A stretch of DNA of 64,000 nucleotides from positions 62,001 through 126,000 of the forward strand of contig JADFDO010000007.1 in NCBI GenBank assembly GCA_018262855.1, read 5' to 3'. The notes under the pieces were generated by a model that saw only the letters and a program-made list of their open reading frames with translations, was not told the DNA's origin and did not search any database. Source of the DNA: Methanolinea sp. GTDB lineage: Archaea > Halobacteriota > Methanomicrobia > Methanomicrobiales > Methanospirillaceae. Positions 1 to 7,718 of this stretch are shown here, one piece after another. The stretch's first letter is position 1. Every line of letters begins with the position of its first letter. A program made the translations under genes and the position numbers.

Positions 1-1784
1 ATACCAGGCCTCAGGCAACAGATTCCCCGTACCTGGAGTATCACCCGGACTCCGGCACGTGATGCACGGTAGAGTGCCATGATGCAGTCACGGTCGACGA
101 GGGCATTCATCTTGAAGATGATGCACCCGCCTCCCCCTTCCCTGTGCCTGGTGATCTCACGTTCGATCCGGGCAAGGATCTCTTCCCTCATCGACCCTGG
201 TGCGACCAGCAGAGCCCGGTATCCGGGTACTCTGGCATACCCTGTCAGACTGTTGAAGAGATCGGAGGCATCCTCCGCAAGGACGGAATCTGAGGAAAAA
301 AAACCAATATCTGTGTAGATGCGGCTGCTGGCCGCATTGTAATTCCCCGTGCTGAGGTGAACGTACCGGACCATCCCGTCCTTCTCCTTCCTGACGACAA
401 GACAGATCTTGGCGTGAACCTTGAGGCCTGAAACACCGTACACGACGTGAACCCCTGCCCTCTCAAGAGCCCGCGCCCACCCGATATTGTTCTCTTCGTC
501 AAACCTGGCTTTGAGCTCGATCAGTGCGGCAACCGCCTTCCCATGCTCTCTCGCTTCAAGGAGCGCACTCACCACCGGCGAGTTTGCGCCGACACGATAC
601 AGGGTCATCTTGATGGCAAGCACCTGCGGATCCCTTGCGGCCTGACGCAGGAACGCCACGACAGGGGTGAAACTCTCGTAGGGATGAAAGACCATCGTGT
701 CCTTTCTCCTGATGCTCTGGAAGATGACCTCCTCGTTCTGGAGAGATCGCGGAACTGATGGCAGGAATGGAGGATCTTTAAGGTCAGGCCTGTCAAGTGA
801 GCAGAGTTGCATCAGGTCAGCCACCCCGAGAGGGGCAGTCTGGGAGAAGAACATGTGCTGGGGGATCCCCAGTTTGCGGCCCAGGATAGCCATTGTCTTT
901 TCTGAGATCTCCGGTACGACCTCGATTCTTACCGGTGATCCTGTCCTTCGCATCTCGACCCCCTCCTCAACTGCGGTAAGGAGGTCGGATGCCTCGTCCT
1001 CCTCGATCTCGAGATCCGCATCCCTTGTTACCCTGAAGGGATACGCTTCTCCCGTATGGAACCCGGGGAACAGGATGCCCAGATGAGCCCCAATCACATC
1101 CTCCAGGAAGACCAGGTCCACCGTCTCATGCGAGGTTCCGGGAGTTTCGAGTCCTGGAATCCGGATGAGCCGCGGGAAGTGGTGAGTGGGGATCTTGATC
1201 CGGGCAAACCCCTCCTCACCGGTTGCCGGATCTTCCACCTCCACGGCAAGCGAGATTGAGAGGTTCGAAATGAACGGGAAGGGGTGTGACCGGTCGAATG
1301 CAAGGGGTGTCAGGACAGGGAAAAGTTCCCGCCGGAAATACTCTTCCAGGTACTTTTTTGCTTTTGAGTCAAGTTCTTCATACCGGTGGATGTGGATGCC
1401 TTCCGAACGGAGGGCAGGGAGGAGATCGTGATTCCAGATATCCATTTGCCGGGCGATCAGCGGGACCAGCGCCTTGTGGATCTCCTGGAGCTGTCTTGAT
1501 GGACTCATTCCATCGGGCGGTGAGGCGAGTTGCCCCATCTCCACCTGGCGTTCCAGCCCTGCAACCCTGATCATGAAAAATTCGTCGAGGTTGTTTGCGA
1601 ATATAGATATGAACTTCACACGTTCAAGAAGAGGATTTCCGGGATCTGCCGCTTCCTCGAGCACTCTCCTGTTGAACTCGATCCATGAAAGCTCGCGGTT
1701 GATGAAAAAACCAGGATCCTCCATGATATCCGGAAGATTTCCCTTATCGGTCTTTTGCATTCCCGAAGAAGGCAGATCTGTCAT
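1..1784 (-). CDS. ppk1: Polyphosphate kinase 1 (3' end outside window)
   Basis: PPK1 transfers the gamma phosphate of ATP onto inorganic polyphosphate and can run in reverse. About 594 N-terminal residues are visible and the frame is open at base 1, so the C-terminal part lies outside. Hallmarks in order: the N-domain stretch RVKFISIFANNLDEFFMIRV, and near residue 475 YVHLSTGNYN, which carries the His of the kind autophosphorylated in this family. The last visible residues, VRGICCLRPG, are typical of the C1 domain. The ATG at 1784 is preceded in frame by GTG codons at 1823 and 1829, so the start is not settled. It is divergent from the unknown gene at 1953. Identification is firm from motifs. 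Confidence 0.95.
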   Translation of the reverse strand, partial: MTDLPSSGMQKTDKGNLPDIMEDPGFFINRELSWIEFNRRVLEEAADPGNPLLERVKFISIFANNLDEFFMIRVAGLERQVEMGQLASPPDGMSPSRQLQEIHKALVPLIARQMDIWNHDLLPALRSEGIHIHRYEELDSKAKKYLEEYFRRELFPVLTPLAFDRSHPFPFISNLSISLAVEVEDPATGEEGFARIKIPTHHFPRLIRIPGLETPGTSHETVDLVFLEDVIGAHLGILFPGFHTGEAYPFRVTRDADLEIEEDEASDLLTAVEEGVEMRRTGSPVRIEVVPEISEKTMAILGRKLGIPQHMFFSQTAPLGVADLMQLCSLDRPDLKDPPFLPSVPRSLQNEEVIFQSIRRKDTMVFHPYESFTPVVAFLRQAARDPQVLAIKMTLYRVGANSPVVSALLEAREHGKAVAALIELKARFDEENNIGWARALERAGVHVVYGVSGLKVHAKICLVVRKEKDGMVRYVHLSTGNYNAASSRIYTDIGFFSSDSVLAEDASDLFNSLTGYARVPGYRALLVAPGSMREEILARIEREITRHREGGGGCIIFKMNALVDRDCIMALYRASRAGVRVILQVRGICCLRPG

Positions 1785-1952
1785 TATGGATCCATTCCCG
1801 GCTACTGTATCACTGGGTTTCACCTTCACATAAGCGTGGCTGTACGGGGGCGGTTGATTCAGGGATCAATCCGCCGCAATCATCGCTCTCCATTCCCGTT
1901 TCACAACTGTTTTACATTACCAGTGTATACCTATCTCATGCTGTGATTCGCC

Positions 1953-2369
1953 ATGGGATCAAACGAAGACATCATGCATGATTTTGTACGGAGAGAGCTC
2001 AAGCGGTTTTACCCGAGCGTGGATGGCTGGCAGATCAGGGACGCACCAAAAAACGCGGCAGGTGCGGGATTCATCATCTCCCGAAGGCTGCTCGGCCGTT
2101 TCCAGGGTGCACATGTACTTGTCAGATTTGACAGGAATGTAACCGCCGAGGAGGCCAAAGCACTGAAAGACATGGCTGTATCAAACCCGCTCCCAGGAGT
2201 GAAGGCATCCAGCCTGATCCTGATGGTTCCCCGGGGAGCGGAGGCTTCAGGCATCCCTGATGAAGTCAAGATACTTCCGATGCAGAGCTTTGGGTATGAC
2301 GGGAAGGTGCTCGTCTGGCTCAAGCGCCGGGCACAGATGAGCGAAAAGGCAACAGTAAAAACCCCTTAA
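1953..2369 (+). CDS. Conserved hypothetical protein, 138 aa
   Basis: I do not recognise a named family. The protein is soluble, mixed alpha/beta and basic, with no signal peptide or membrane segment. It begins MGSNEDIMHDFVRRELKR and contains a run resembling a strand-helix fold (GAHVLVRFDRNVTAEEAKAL). Codon use and GC content match the neighbours. Its stop codon overlaps the stop of the convergent Mut7-C gene by two bases, so both ends are compact. Function cannot be assigned. Confidence 0.75.
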   Translation: MGSNEDIMHDFVRRELKRFYPSVDGWQIRDAPKNAAGAGFIISRRLLGRFQGAHVLVRFDRNVTAEEAKALKDMAVSNPLPGVKASSLILMVPRGAEASGIPDEVKILPMQSFGYDGKVLVWLKRRAQMSEKATVKTP

Positions 2370-2869
2370 TCCTGCAACACCAACTCTTTCATTCTATTTT
2401 CGAGATCTTTCCCGTGAGTACCCTGCCAGTAGAGTTTTCTGCATTGCGGGCACCAGAAGTATTTCCTTCCAGGCAGATCACCGGGTGCATAGGATGCCCG
2501 CCTGACCTCATCGGCACGTGCATGACGGAGAGGGGAGTTGCAGAGAGAGCACCGGGTAAGCCTGATCTCGGGGACGATGAGCCCCATCCTGGCAAGGCCG
2601 CGAACCTGATCCATCACATCGCGTTCCTCCACGAGGATTGTATGACCCTGTCCTCTCCTGGCAAGTTCGCGGTCCATGGTGAGCAGGATCCTCCCCTCTC
2701 CCTTCGACCGCTTCAGGAGGAGGGTGTCCTCCCTCGTGTTTCCCTCCTGGTAATCAGACGCACTCTCCGTGTCGTAGCCCATGAAACGGAGGTATCGGCA
2801 CAGAGTCCCGAGCATCCGGTCGACGAGGAACCGGGTACCCGCGGCTGGATCATCCGGGGGTATCGACAT
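2366..2869 (-). CDS. Mut7-C RNase-domain protein with C-terminal zinc ribbon
   Basis: A 167-residue protein of the Mut7-C (former DUF82) family. This is a PIN-like fold predicted to be a ribonuclease, followed by a Cys4 zinc ribbon. Visible features: FLVDRMLGTLCRYLRFMGYDT near the N-terminus with the family's first acidic residue, ILLTMDRELARR with the second acidic site, and C-terminal CSLCNSPL and CPQCRKLYW as the two zinc knuckles. The chosen ATG (MSIPPDDPAAG) lies inside the 3' end of the upstream radical-SAM gene, an overlap of 20 bases in another frame. That is a sign of translational coupling. The substrate is unknown. Confidence 0.85.
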   Translation of the reverse strand: MSIPPDDPAAGTRFLVDRMLGTLCRYLRFMGYDTESASDYQEGNTREDTLLLKRSKGEGRILLTMDRELARRGQGHTILVEERDVMDQVRGLARMGLIVPEIRLTRCSLCNSPLRHARADEVRRASYAPGDLPGRKYFWCPQCRKLYWQGTHGKDLENRMKELVLQD

Positions 2870-3875
2870 ACTCGATCGTCTCCCCGCACTGGGTGCAGGA
2901 ATGCCCGGAAAGGTTCCGGAATGCCGCTGAAAATCCACGCCTCTCGATGCAGAGCGCCCCGCAGCGGGGACAGTACGTGTTTTCAAAAGGATGCGGAAAC
3001 ACATTGCCGAGGAAGGGGTACCGGAGTCCTCCTTCCCGGGCTTTCCTGTAGATCTGCTCAAGCAGGGGGAGAGGAGTTGCCCCCCTGTCCTGCATATGGT
3101 AATCCGGGTGGAAGCGGGTGAAATGGACGGGGGTGCTCTCCCCGAGGTTCTCGACAATCCATTGTACGAGGGCCCCCGTCTCCTCCGGGCTGTCATTCAA
3201 TCCCGGGATGACGAGGTGTACTACCTCGACATGCATCCCAAGTTCTTTCGCGAGCACGGCAGAATCCAGAACAGGCTGGAGGCGGGCACCACAGACCTTT
3301 TTATAAAAGTCCTCGCTGAATGCTTTGATGTCCACCCTGTATGCCTGGAGCATTGGCGAGAGTTCACGCAGCGCCTCCTCGGTGATATACCCGTTCGTCA
3401 CATAGATCGTGGAAAGGCCTGCCTTTCTTGCGAGGTTTCCCATATCGAGCGGGTACTCGTGCCAGATTGTTGGCTCGTTGTAGGTCCACGATATGCTTGC
3501 GCATCCCGATGCCCGTGCACGGCGGACCCCCTCTTCGGGAGTAAGCTCCGGGAGTCTTTCTGGATCTCCCTTTGACCTTGAGATGTGCCAGTTCTGGCAG
3601 TGCTCGCACCGGAAGTTACAGCCGATACTCCCGAGTGAATAGGAGAGTGTGCCGGGCAGGAAGTGATACAGCGGCTTCTTCTCGATCGGATCGACCGCTT
3701 CCGCACTCACCCGGCCATACGTGGTCGCGTAGAGTACTCCTTCCCGGTTCTCCCTGACCCCGCAAATTCCCGTCTTTCCCTTCCCTATCGCGCAGCGGTG
3801 GTTGCAGAGAGAGCACCTGGCGGAACCATCGCCTTCGGGAGACCACTGGAGAGCCCTGTGCATGTTGTGACTCAC
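2850..3875 (-). CDS. amrS: AmmeMemoRadiSam-system radical SAM enzyme (AmrS-type)
   Basis: A radical SAM protein of 341 residues. The iron-sulfur motif CNFRCEHC is at residues 86-93. A Cys-rich N-terminal element lies around residues 21-38 (CSLCNHRC...GICGVR), and two CxxC pairs at the C-terminus (CPRCG, CTQCG) look like a zinc ribbon. This layout, with KKPLYHFLPGT upstream of the cluster and SWTYNEPTIWHEY downstream, is that of AmrS, formerly annotated as a pyruvate-formate-lyase activating enzyme. Its genomic partners elsewhere are Memo and AMMECR1 homologues; neither is in this window. The start is GTG at 3875 or ATG at 3863. The reaction is unknown for the family. Confidence 0.9.
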   Translation of the reverse strand: MSHNMHRALQWSPEGDGSARCSLCNHRCAIGKGKTGICGVRENREGVLYATTYGRVSAEAVDPIEKKPLYHFLPGTLSYSLGSIGCNFRCEHCQNWHISRSKGDPERLPELTPEEGVRRARASGCASISWTYNEPTIWHEYPLDMGNLARKAGLSTIYVTNGYITEEALRELSPMLQAYRVDIKAFSEDFYKKVCGARLQPVLDSAVLAKELGMHVEVVHLVIPGLNDSPEETGALVQWIVENLGESTPVHFTRFHPDYHMQDRGATPLPLLEQIYRKAREGGLRYPFLGNVFPHPFENTYCPRCGALCIERRGFSAAFRNLSGHSCTQCGETIEYVDTPG

Positions 3876-3908
3876 GAAGGCTATGGATATAAACCTGATG
3901 CCATGGAT

Positions 3909-4073
3909 TCAATCCCCGGGATCCTTACTATCCTTATTCTGGTCCTGCGGCAATTCGCACTCCATGATCAAAGACCCGCGGTACCCGCATGACTTGCAGC
4001 GGTAGATCTGGCCTATGTATCCCCCAGCCAGCTGGTATACATTCCTGCTCCCGCACTGTGGACAGCGAAGCAT
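3909..4073 (-). CDS. Small zinc-ribbon protein, 54 aa
   Basis: Two CxxC knuckles form a probable zinc ribbon: MLRCPQCGSRNVYQL at the N-terminus and YRCKSCGYRGSL about 20 residues later. An acidic, polar tail follows. The frame stays open further upstream, but the ATG at 4073 puts the first knuckle at the very N-terminus, as in other mini zinc ribbons. Upstream of it lies the intergenic spacer shared with the divergent pyrH, which contains a 12-base palindrome, CACATATATGTG, at 4082-4093. The role is unknown; nucleic-acid or protein binding is a guess from the fold. Confidence 0.75.
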   Translation of the reverse strand: MLRCPQCGSRNVYQLAGGYIGQIYRCKSCGYRGSLIMECELPQDQNKDSKDPGD

Positions 4074-4109
4074 ATCTTCAACACATATATGTGGAGCATG
4101 GAGAAATGA

Positions 4110-4841
4110 ATGATTGGCATGACACGCGTGGTCCTTTCCCTCGGGGGTTCGATCCTCTTCCCCACCCTCGAGACGCACACCCTTCGCACGTACGCCCCTG
4201 TGCTTACGAAACTTTCGGAGTCGGTTGATCTCTTCGTTGTGGTCGGCGGGGGCGGGGAAGCCCGCCGGTATATCCAGGCTGCCAGGAGTACCGGTGCAGA
4301 CGAGGCATTCTGCGACGAGATCGGGATCCTGGTGACCCGGCTGAATGCGATGCTTCTTGCAGGTGCACTCGGCGAGGCCGCAATCCCCCGCGTGGCACTC
4401 TCTCCCGGAGAAGCCATGGAATATGCCGGCCGGGGAAAGATCGTCGTGATGGGAGGAGTGACTCCTGCACAGACCACGGATGCTGTCGCTGCGGTCCTCG
4501 CGGAACGTGCCAGGGCTGACCTTCTCGTGAATCTCACCTCAGTGGATGGAATCTACTCCGCAGACCCGAAGAAAGATCCCGGTGCCCGTCGTTACTCCCG
4601 GCTCACGCCGCAGGAACTCCTTGATATCGTCGGGTGCGGGGGGATGGAAGCCGGGTCAAACACGGTGGTGGATATGGTCGCGGCGAAGGTGGTGCAGAGA
4701 AGCAGGATTCCCCTCCTGGTGCTTGACGGCCGCGATCCGGGGATTCTCGAGGACGCGCTTTTTTCAGGCAGGGAACTCGGGACCATCGTCACAGGGGACA
4801 AAAAATCCCCCTTACCTTTCAGGAAGATCCGTTCACCATAA
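4110..4841 (+). CDS. pyrH: UMP kinase, archaeal type
   Basis: UMP kinase phosphorylates UMP to UDP with ATP, in pyrimidine nucleotide synthesis. The 243-residue protein shows the amino-acid-kinase fold: SLGGSI at residues 10-15, VVGGGGEARRYI near 44-55, and NLTSVDGIYSADPKKDPGA in the ATP/uridylate region. The C-terminal GGMEAGSNTVVDMVAAKVVQRS is also typical. The length fits the archaeal enzyme, which is shorter than acetylglutamate kinase. GGAG lies about six bases before the ATG at 4110; an in-frame ATG at 4119 is an alternative. An AT-rich CACATATATGTG (4082-4093) may be its TATA element. Confidence 0.93.
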   Translation: MIGMTRVVLSLGGSILFPTLETHTLRTYAPVLTKLSESVDLFVVVGGGGEARRYIQAARSTGADEAFCDEIGILVTRLNAMLLAGALGEAAIPRVALSPGEAMEYAGRGKIVVMGGVTPAQTTDAVAAVLAERARADLLVNLTSVDGIYSADPKKDPGARRYSRLTPQELLDIVGCGGMEAGSNTVVDMVAAKVVQRSRIPLLVLDGRDPGILEDALFSGRELGTIVTGDKKSPLPFRKIRSP

Positions 4842-4879
4842 CTTATTTGCCGGGCCCTGACCAATATTTGATCTTGCCC

Positions 4880-4954
4880 GGGGTAGTAGGGTAGCCTGGT
4901 CCATCCTAGAGCGTTTGGGACGCTTTGACGGCAGTTCGAATCTGCCCTACCCCA
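4880..4954 (+). tRNA. tRNA-Pro (anticodon TGG)
   Basis: Full cloverleaf. The acceptor GGGGTAG (4880-4886) pairs with CTACCCC (4947-4953), and the discriminator is A4954. The anticodon stem GAGCG/CGCTT encloses the loop TTTGGGA with anticodon TGG. The T arm GGCAG-TTCGAAT-CTGCC is perfect. No CCA is encoded and no intron is seen. The nth start codon follows only five bases after the discriminator, so the two are probably co-transcribed. Confidence 0.96.
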
Positions 4955-4959
4955 TTGTT

Positions 4960-5622
4960 ATGGACAGGGAGCATGCCTGCAGGGTGTATTCATTGCTCCG
5001 GGAGATGTATGACGATCCTGCCTCCCCGGGGTCCTTTCTCCGGTTTGAAAATTCTTACCAGATCCTTGTTCTCACGATCCTCTCGGCCCAGACGACTGAC
5101 AGGAACGTGAATGCAATCCGGGACGAGCTCTTCTCCCGATACCCCGGTCCCTCCGAACTCGCGTCAGCAAGGCAGGTAGAGGTGGAGGAGATCATCCGGA
5201 GCCTCGGTTTTTTTCACTCGAAGGCCACCCATATCATCGAAGCTGCGCGATCTCTTGTGGACAATTACCAGGGATGCGTGCCCCGTACAATGGAGCAACT
5301 CCTCACGCTTCCGGGAGTGGGAAGGAAGACCGCCAACATCGTGCTCAACCATGCGTATGGGATTGACGAGGGAATCGCGGTTGATACCCATGTCAGGCGG
5401 CTTTCCATCCGTCTCGGGTTTTCAGCGCAGAAAGATCCTGACAGGATAGAGAGGGATCTCCAGGCTCTCTTTCCCCGACGTGTGTGGGGGCGTCTCAATT
5501 ATCTCCTCATCCGGCACGGCAGGGCAGTCTGCACTGCAAGAGCTCCGAAATGCAGCGAATGCACTCTTTCATCGTACTGCCACTATTACCAGCGCTTACC
5601 CGATATGAAAAAAGCGCAATAA
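4960..5622 (+). CDS. nth: Endonuclease III (DNA glycosylase/AP lyase)
   Basis: A base-excision-repair enzyme that removes oxidised pyrimidines and cleaves the abasic site. The 220-residue protein has the helix-hairpin-helix LPGVGRKTANIV (residues 117-128) with the catalytic Lys at 123. VDTHV holds the catalytic Asp at 142. A C-terminal [4Fe-4S] motif C-x6-C-x2-C-x5-C has Cys 191, 198, 201 and 207. FENSYQILVLTILSAQTTD is the conserved N-terminal core. ATG 4960 lies five bases after tRNA-Pro. The frame is open through the tRNA, but translating the tRNA makes no sense. The mRNA 5' end is probably produced by tRNA 3' processing. Confidence 0.93.
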   Translation: MDREHACRVYSLLREMYDDPASPGSFLRFENSYQILVLTILSAQTTDRNVNAIRDELFSRYPGPSELASARQVEVEEIIRSLGFFHSKATHIIEAARSLVDNYQGCVPRTMEQLLTLPGVGRKTANIVLNHAYGIDEGIAVDTHVRRLSIRLGFSAQKDPDRIERDLQALFPRRVWGRLNYLLIRHGRAVCTARAPKCSECTLSSYCHYYQRLPDMKKAQ

Positions 5623-5758
5623 CGGTATCCCTTTCAGCCACCTGCACGCCTCATCAGATTCCATGGAAAATACTGAAAGGAGGCGGCATTCTACAATCAA
5701 TACCTGCTATTCTGCGAGGGCATTCCCTCTTTCCCGACCCCTGCGGTCTGGCCTGTGA

Positions 5759-6793
5759 TCACACGAGGTTTGCGCAGTAGAGAATGCCGGAAAAGAAGAG
5801 AAATCCCATGATTGCCGACGCAGGGATAGTCAGGATCCATGCCCACACGATACGGCGTGCAACATTCCACCGGACCTGTCCGGCTCCCTGGGTTGCTCCA
5901 ACGCCCATGATCGACGAAGAGATGACATGCGTGGTGCTGACCGGTATGCCTGCCATTGATGCCCCGATAATTGTTGCCGATCCCGCTGTCTCTGCAGCGA
6001 ACCCATCCACGGGACGCAGCCTTGTGATCCCGAATCCCATGGTCCTGACAATTCTCCATCCGCCAGAGAGGGTCCCCAGTGCAATCGCGCCGTGTGCTGC
6101 GAGGATTACCCATAACGGGACAGGGAGATGGTTCGGATCGACCGTGGCACCAAAGTAACCGATACTGAAGAGGAGGGGTGTTATGATCCCCATGGTCTTC
6201 TGGGCATCATTGGTACCATGGCTGAAACTGTAGGCCGCAGCAGACAGGAGCTGGAGGCTCCTGAAATACCGCTCTGCCGTCATTCGCTGTATCCCCCGGG
6301 ATATGCGGACGACAAGGGCCATGACAAAGAATGCCATGATGAAACCGATGATGGGGGAGAGGACCATGAAAAGCACTACGAGGTTTACGGTCGCTATCTT
6401 GATCGCAGCCAACCCCCCTGCCGAGAGACCTGCTCCCGCAAGCCCACCAATGAGGGCATGAGACGAAGAAGTGGGGAGACCTGAGTACCAGGTGATGAGA
6501 TTCCAGCAGATCGCCCCGAGAAGGGCAGCGAGGATGACAAAAGGGACAATGTTCGTGTCCACGATGCCGAGATTGATGATCTTGCTGATGGTGCTCGCCA
6601 CTGCGACCCCGAACCCGAACGCCGCAACAAAGTTGAAAAATGCGGCGAAGGCAATCGCCTTCTGTGGGGAAAGGACTTTTGTGGAGATGATCGTGGAGAC
6701 CGAGTTTGCCGCGTCATGGAACCCGTTGGTGAAATCGAAGAGGAGGGCTATGAAGATGATCAGGGCGATAAAATCAACGCTGGGTATGTACAT
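5759..6793 (-). CDS. pit: Low-affinity inorganic phosphate transporter, Pit family
   Basis: A membrane transporter of 344 residues that moves phosphate, usually as a metal-phosphate complex, with cations. It carries the duplicated Pit signatures: DFTNGFHDAANSVSTII near the N-terminus and SHGTNDAQKTMGIITPLLF in the second half. About ten hydrophobic segments are visible. The C-terminal GASMAGIPVSTTHVISSSIMG is also typical. It lies 64 bases downstream of the DUF47 gene on the same strand, the usual Pit-accessory arrangement, so the two probably form a phosphate-uptake operon. Confidence 0.94.
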   Translation of the reverse strand: MYIPSVDFIALIIFIALLFDFTNGFHDAANSVSTIISTKVLSPQKAIAFAAFFNFVAAFGFGVAVASTISKIINLGIVDTNIVPFVILAALLGAICWNLITWYSGLPTSSSHALIGGLAGAGLSAGGLAAIKIATVNLVVLFMVLSPIIGFIMAFFVMALVVRISRGIQRMTAERYFRSLQLLSAAAYSFSHGTNDAQKTMGIITPLLFSIGYFGATVDPNHLPVPLWVILAAHGAIALGTLSGGWRIVRTMGFGITRLRPVDGFAAETAGSATIIGASMAGIPVSTTHVISSSIMGVGATQGAGQVRWNVARRIVWAWILTIPASAIMGFLFFSGILYCANLV

Positions 6794-6857
6794 CCACTCA
6801 GTACCTCGGCCTCATTGTCCGCTTCAGCCAGACCGTGAAGATGGAAAAGCGGGTCAT

Positions 6858-7487
6858 TCAGGAGTGCCGGATCGCAATATCTGAGAGTACATTCGCAACA
6901 TCCTCGCATTTATCGGTGGCAATCTCGAGGTATTCATACACATCCTTGTATTTGATGATGTCCACTGCGTTCTTCGTCTTGAAAAGGTCCCGGGTCGCCT
7001 GGGCCAGCAGGTCATCAGCCACGTTCTCCAGCCGGTTCACTTCGATGCATCGCTGTTCGATGACCTGGGGATCCTTGATCTTCCTGATGCACTTGACCGC
7101 GACCTCGATCTCCACCGCAGACTGCTGGATCAGCTTTGCCAGCTCGACCATGTAACAGTCTGAGGCGGGGATCTCGTAATAATGGAGTTTCCTCGTGGTC
7201 GAATCGATATAATCGAGCACATCATCAAGTGACGCCGCAAGATAGGATATCTCGTCGGGTTGGAGGGGAGTGATGAAACTCTTGTTCAGCTGCTCGTAGA
7301 TCTCATGGGTTATCTTGTCGCCTTCGTGTTCGAGCTGCTTGATCTGTGTGACGCGTTCCCTGATATCATTGAAATTATCCATCAGGTCAACGAGACGGTA
7401 GGATGCAAGCACCACTACCGCCGCGAGTCTCTCGAAGAGATCAAAAAAGACATGATCCTGGGGGATAAGCCACTCTTTCAGTCCCAC
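6858..7487 (-). CDS. DUF47 (PhoU-like) Pit accessory protein
   Basis: An all-helical protein of 209 residues from the DUF47/PhoU-like family, which regulates or assists Pit phosphate transporters. Features: FFDLFERLAAVVVLASYRLVDLMDN at the N-terminus, HEGDKITHEIYEQLNKSFITPLQPDEI with the conserved E-D/E-x-H type metal-binding helix, and a second repeat half ending in DLFKTKNAVDIIKYKDVYEYLE. Translation appears to start at GTG 7487. It sits directly upstream of pit on the same strand. No DNA-binding domain is present, unlike the PhoU/AbrB protein near 59.3 kb. Confidence 0.93.
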   Translation of the reverse strand: MGLKEWLIPQDHVFFDLFERLAAVVVLASYRLVDLMDNFNDIRERVTQIKQLEHEGDKITHEIYEQLNKSFITPLQPDEISYLAASLDDVLDYIDSTTRKLHYYEIPASDCYMVELAKLIQQSAVEIEVAVKCIRKIKDPQVIEQRCIEVNRLENVADDLLAQATRDLFKTKNAVDIIKYKDVYEYLEIATDKCEDVANVLSDIAIRHS

Positions 7488-7563
7488 AACGTATCACTGT
7501 GACTACAACTGCCTCGGGTAAAAACGCATTGATTTGCACGCCGGGGAAAAATGTCTAGAAGGA

Positions 7564-7635
7564 TGGACCGAGCGGGAATTGAACCCGCGGCCTCTTCCAT
7601 GCCAAGGAAGCGATCTTCCTCTGATCTATCGGCCC
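7564..7635 (-). tRNA. tRNA-Ala (anticodon GGC)
   Basis: On the minus strand the acceptor GGGCCGA pairs with TCGGTCC, including a G3-T70 pair, the alanine identity element. The anticodon stem CTTCC/GGAAG encloses TTGGCAT with anticodon GGC. The T arm GCGGG-TTCAATT-CCCGC is intact. No CCA is encoded and no intron is seen. It stands between the NAPRTase gene and the DUF47-pit operon, all on the same strand. Confidence 0.96.
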
Positions 7636-7718
7636 GTTCCTACAATGTATGATGCAGGGGGTTAAAAGAATTGTTTCCTGCCTCCCGGGGATCAGGAGCC
7701 GGAAACCGGTTTTCTGCA

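Noticed and set aside
2414-3121. Plus-strand frame of 235 codons opposite Mut7-C and amrS
   Set aside because: Both minus-strand genes carry family motifs, including zinc and radical-SAM cysteines; the plus frame is a shadow.
4082-4093. Bidirectional operator CACATATATGTG between the zinc ribbon and pyrH
   Set aside because: The palindrome is short and AT-rich and reads equally well as a TATA element, so no operator call is made.
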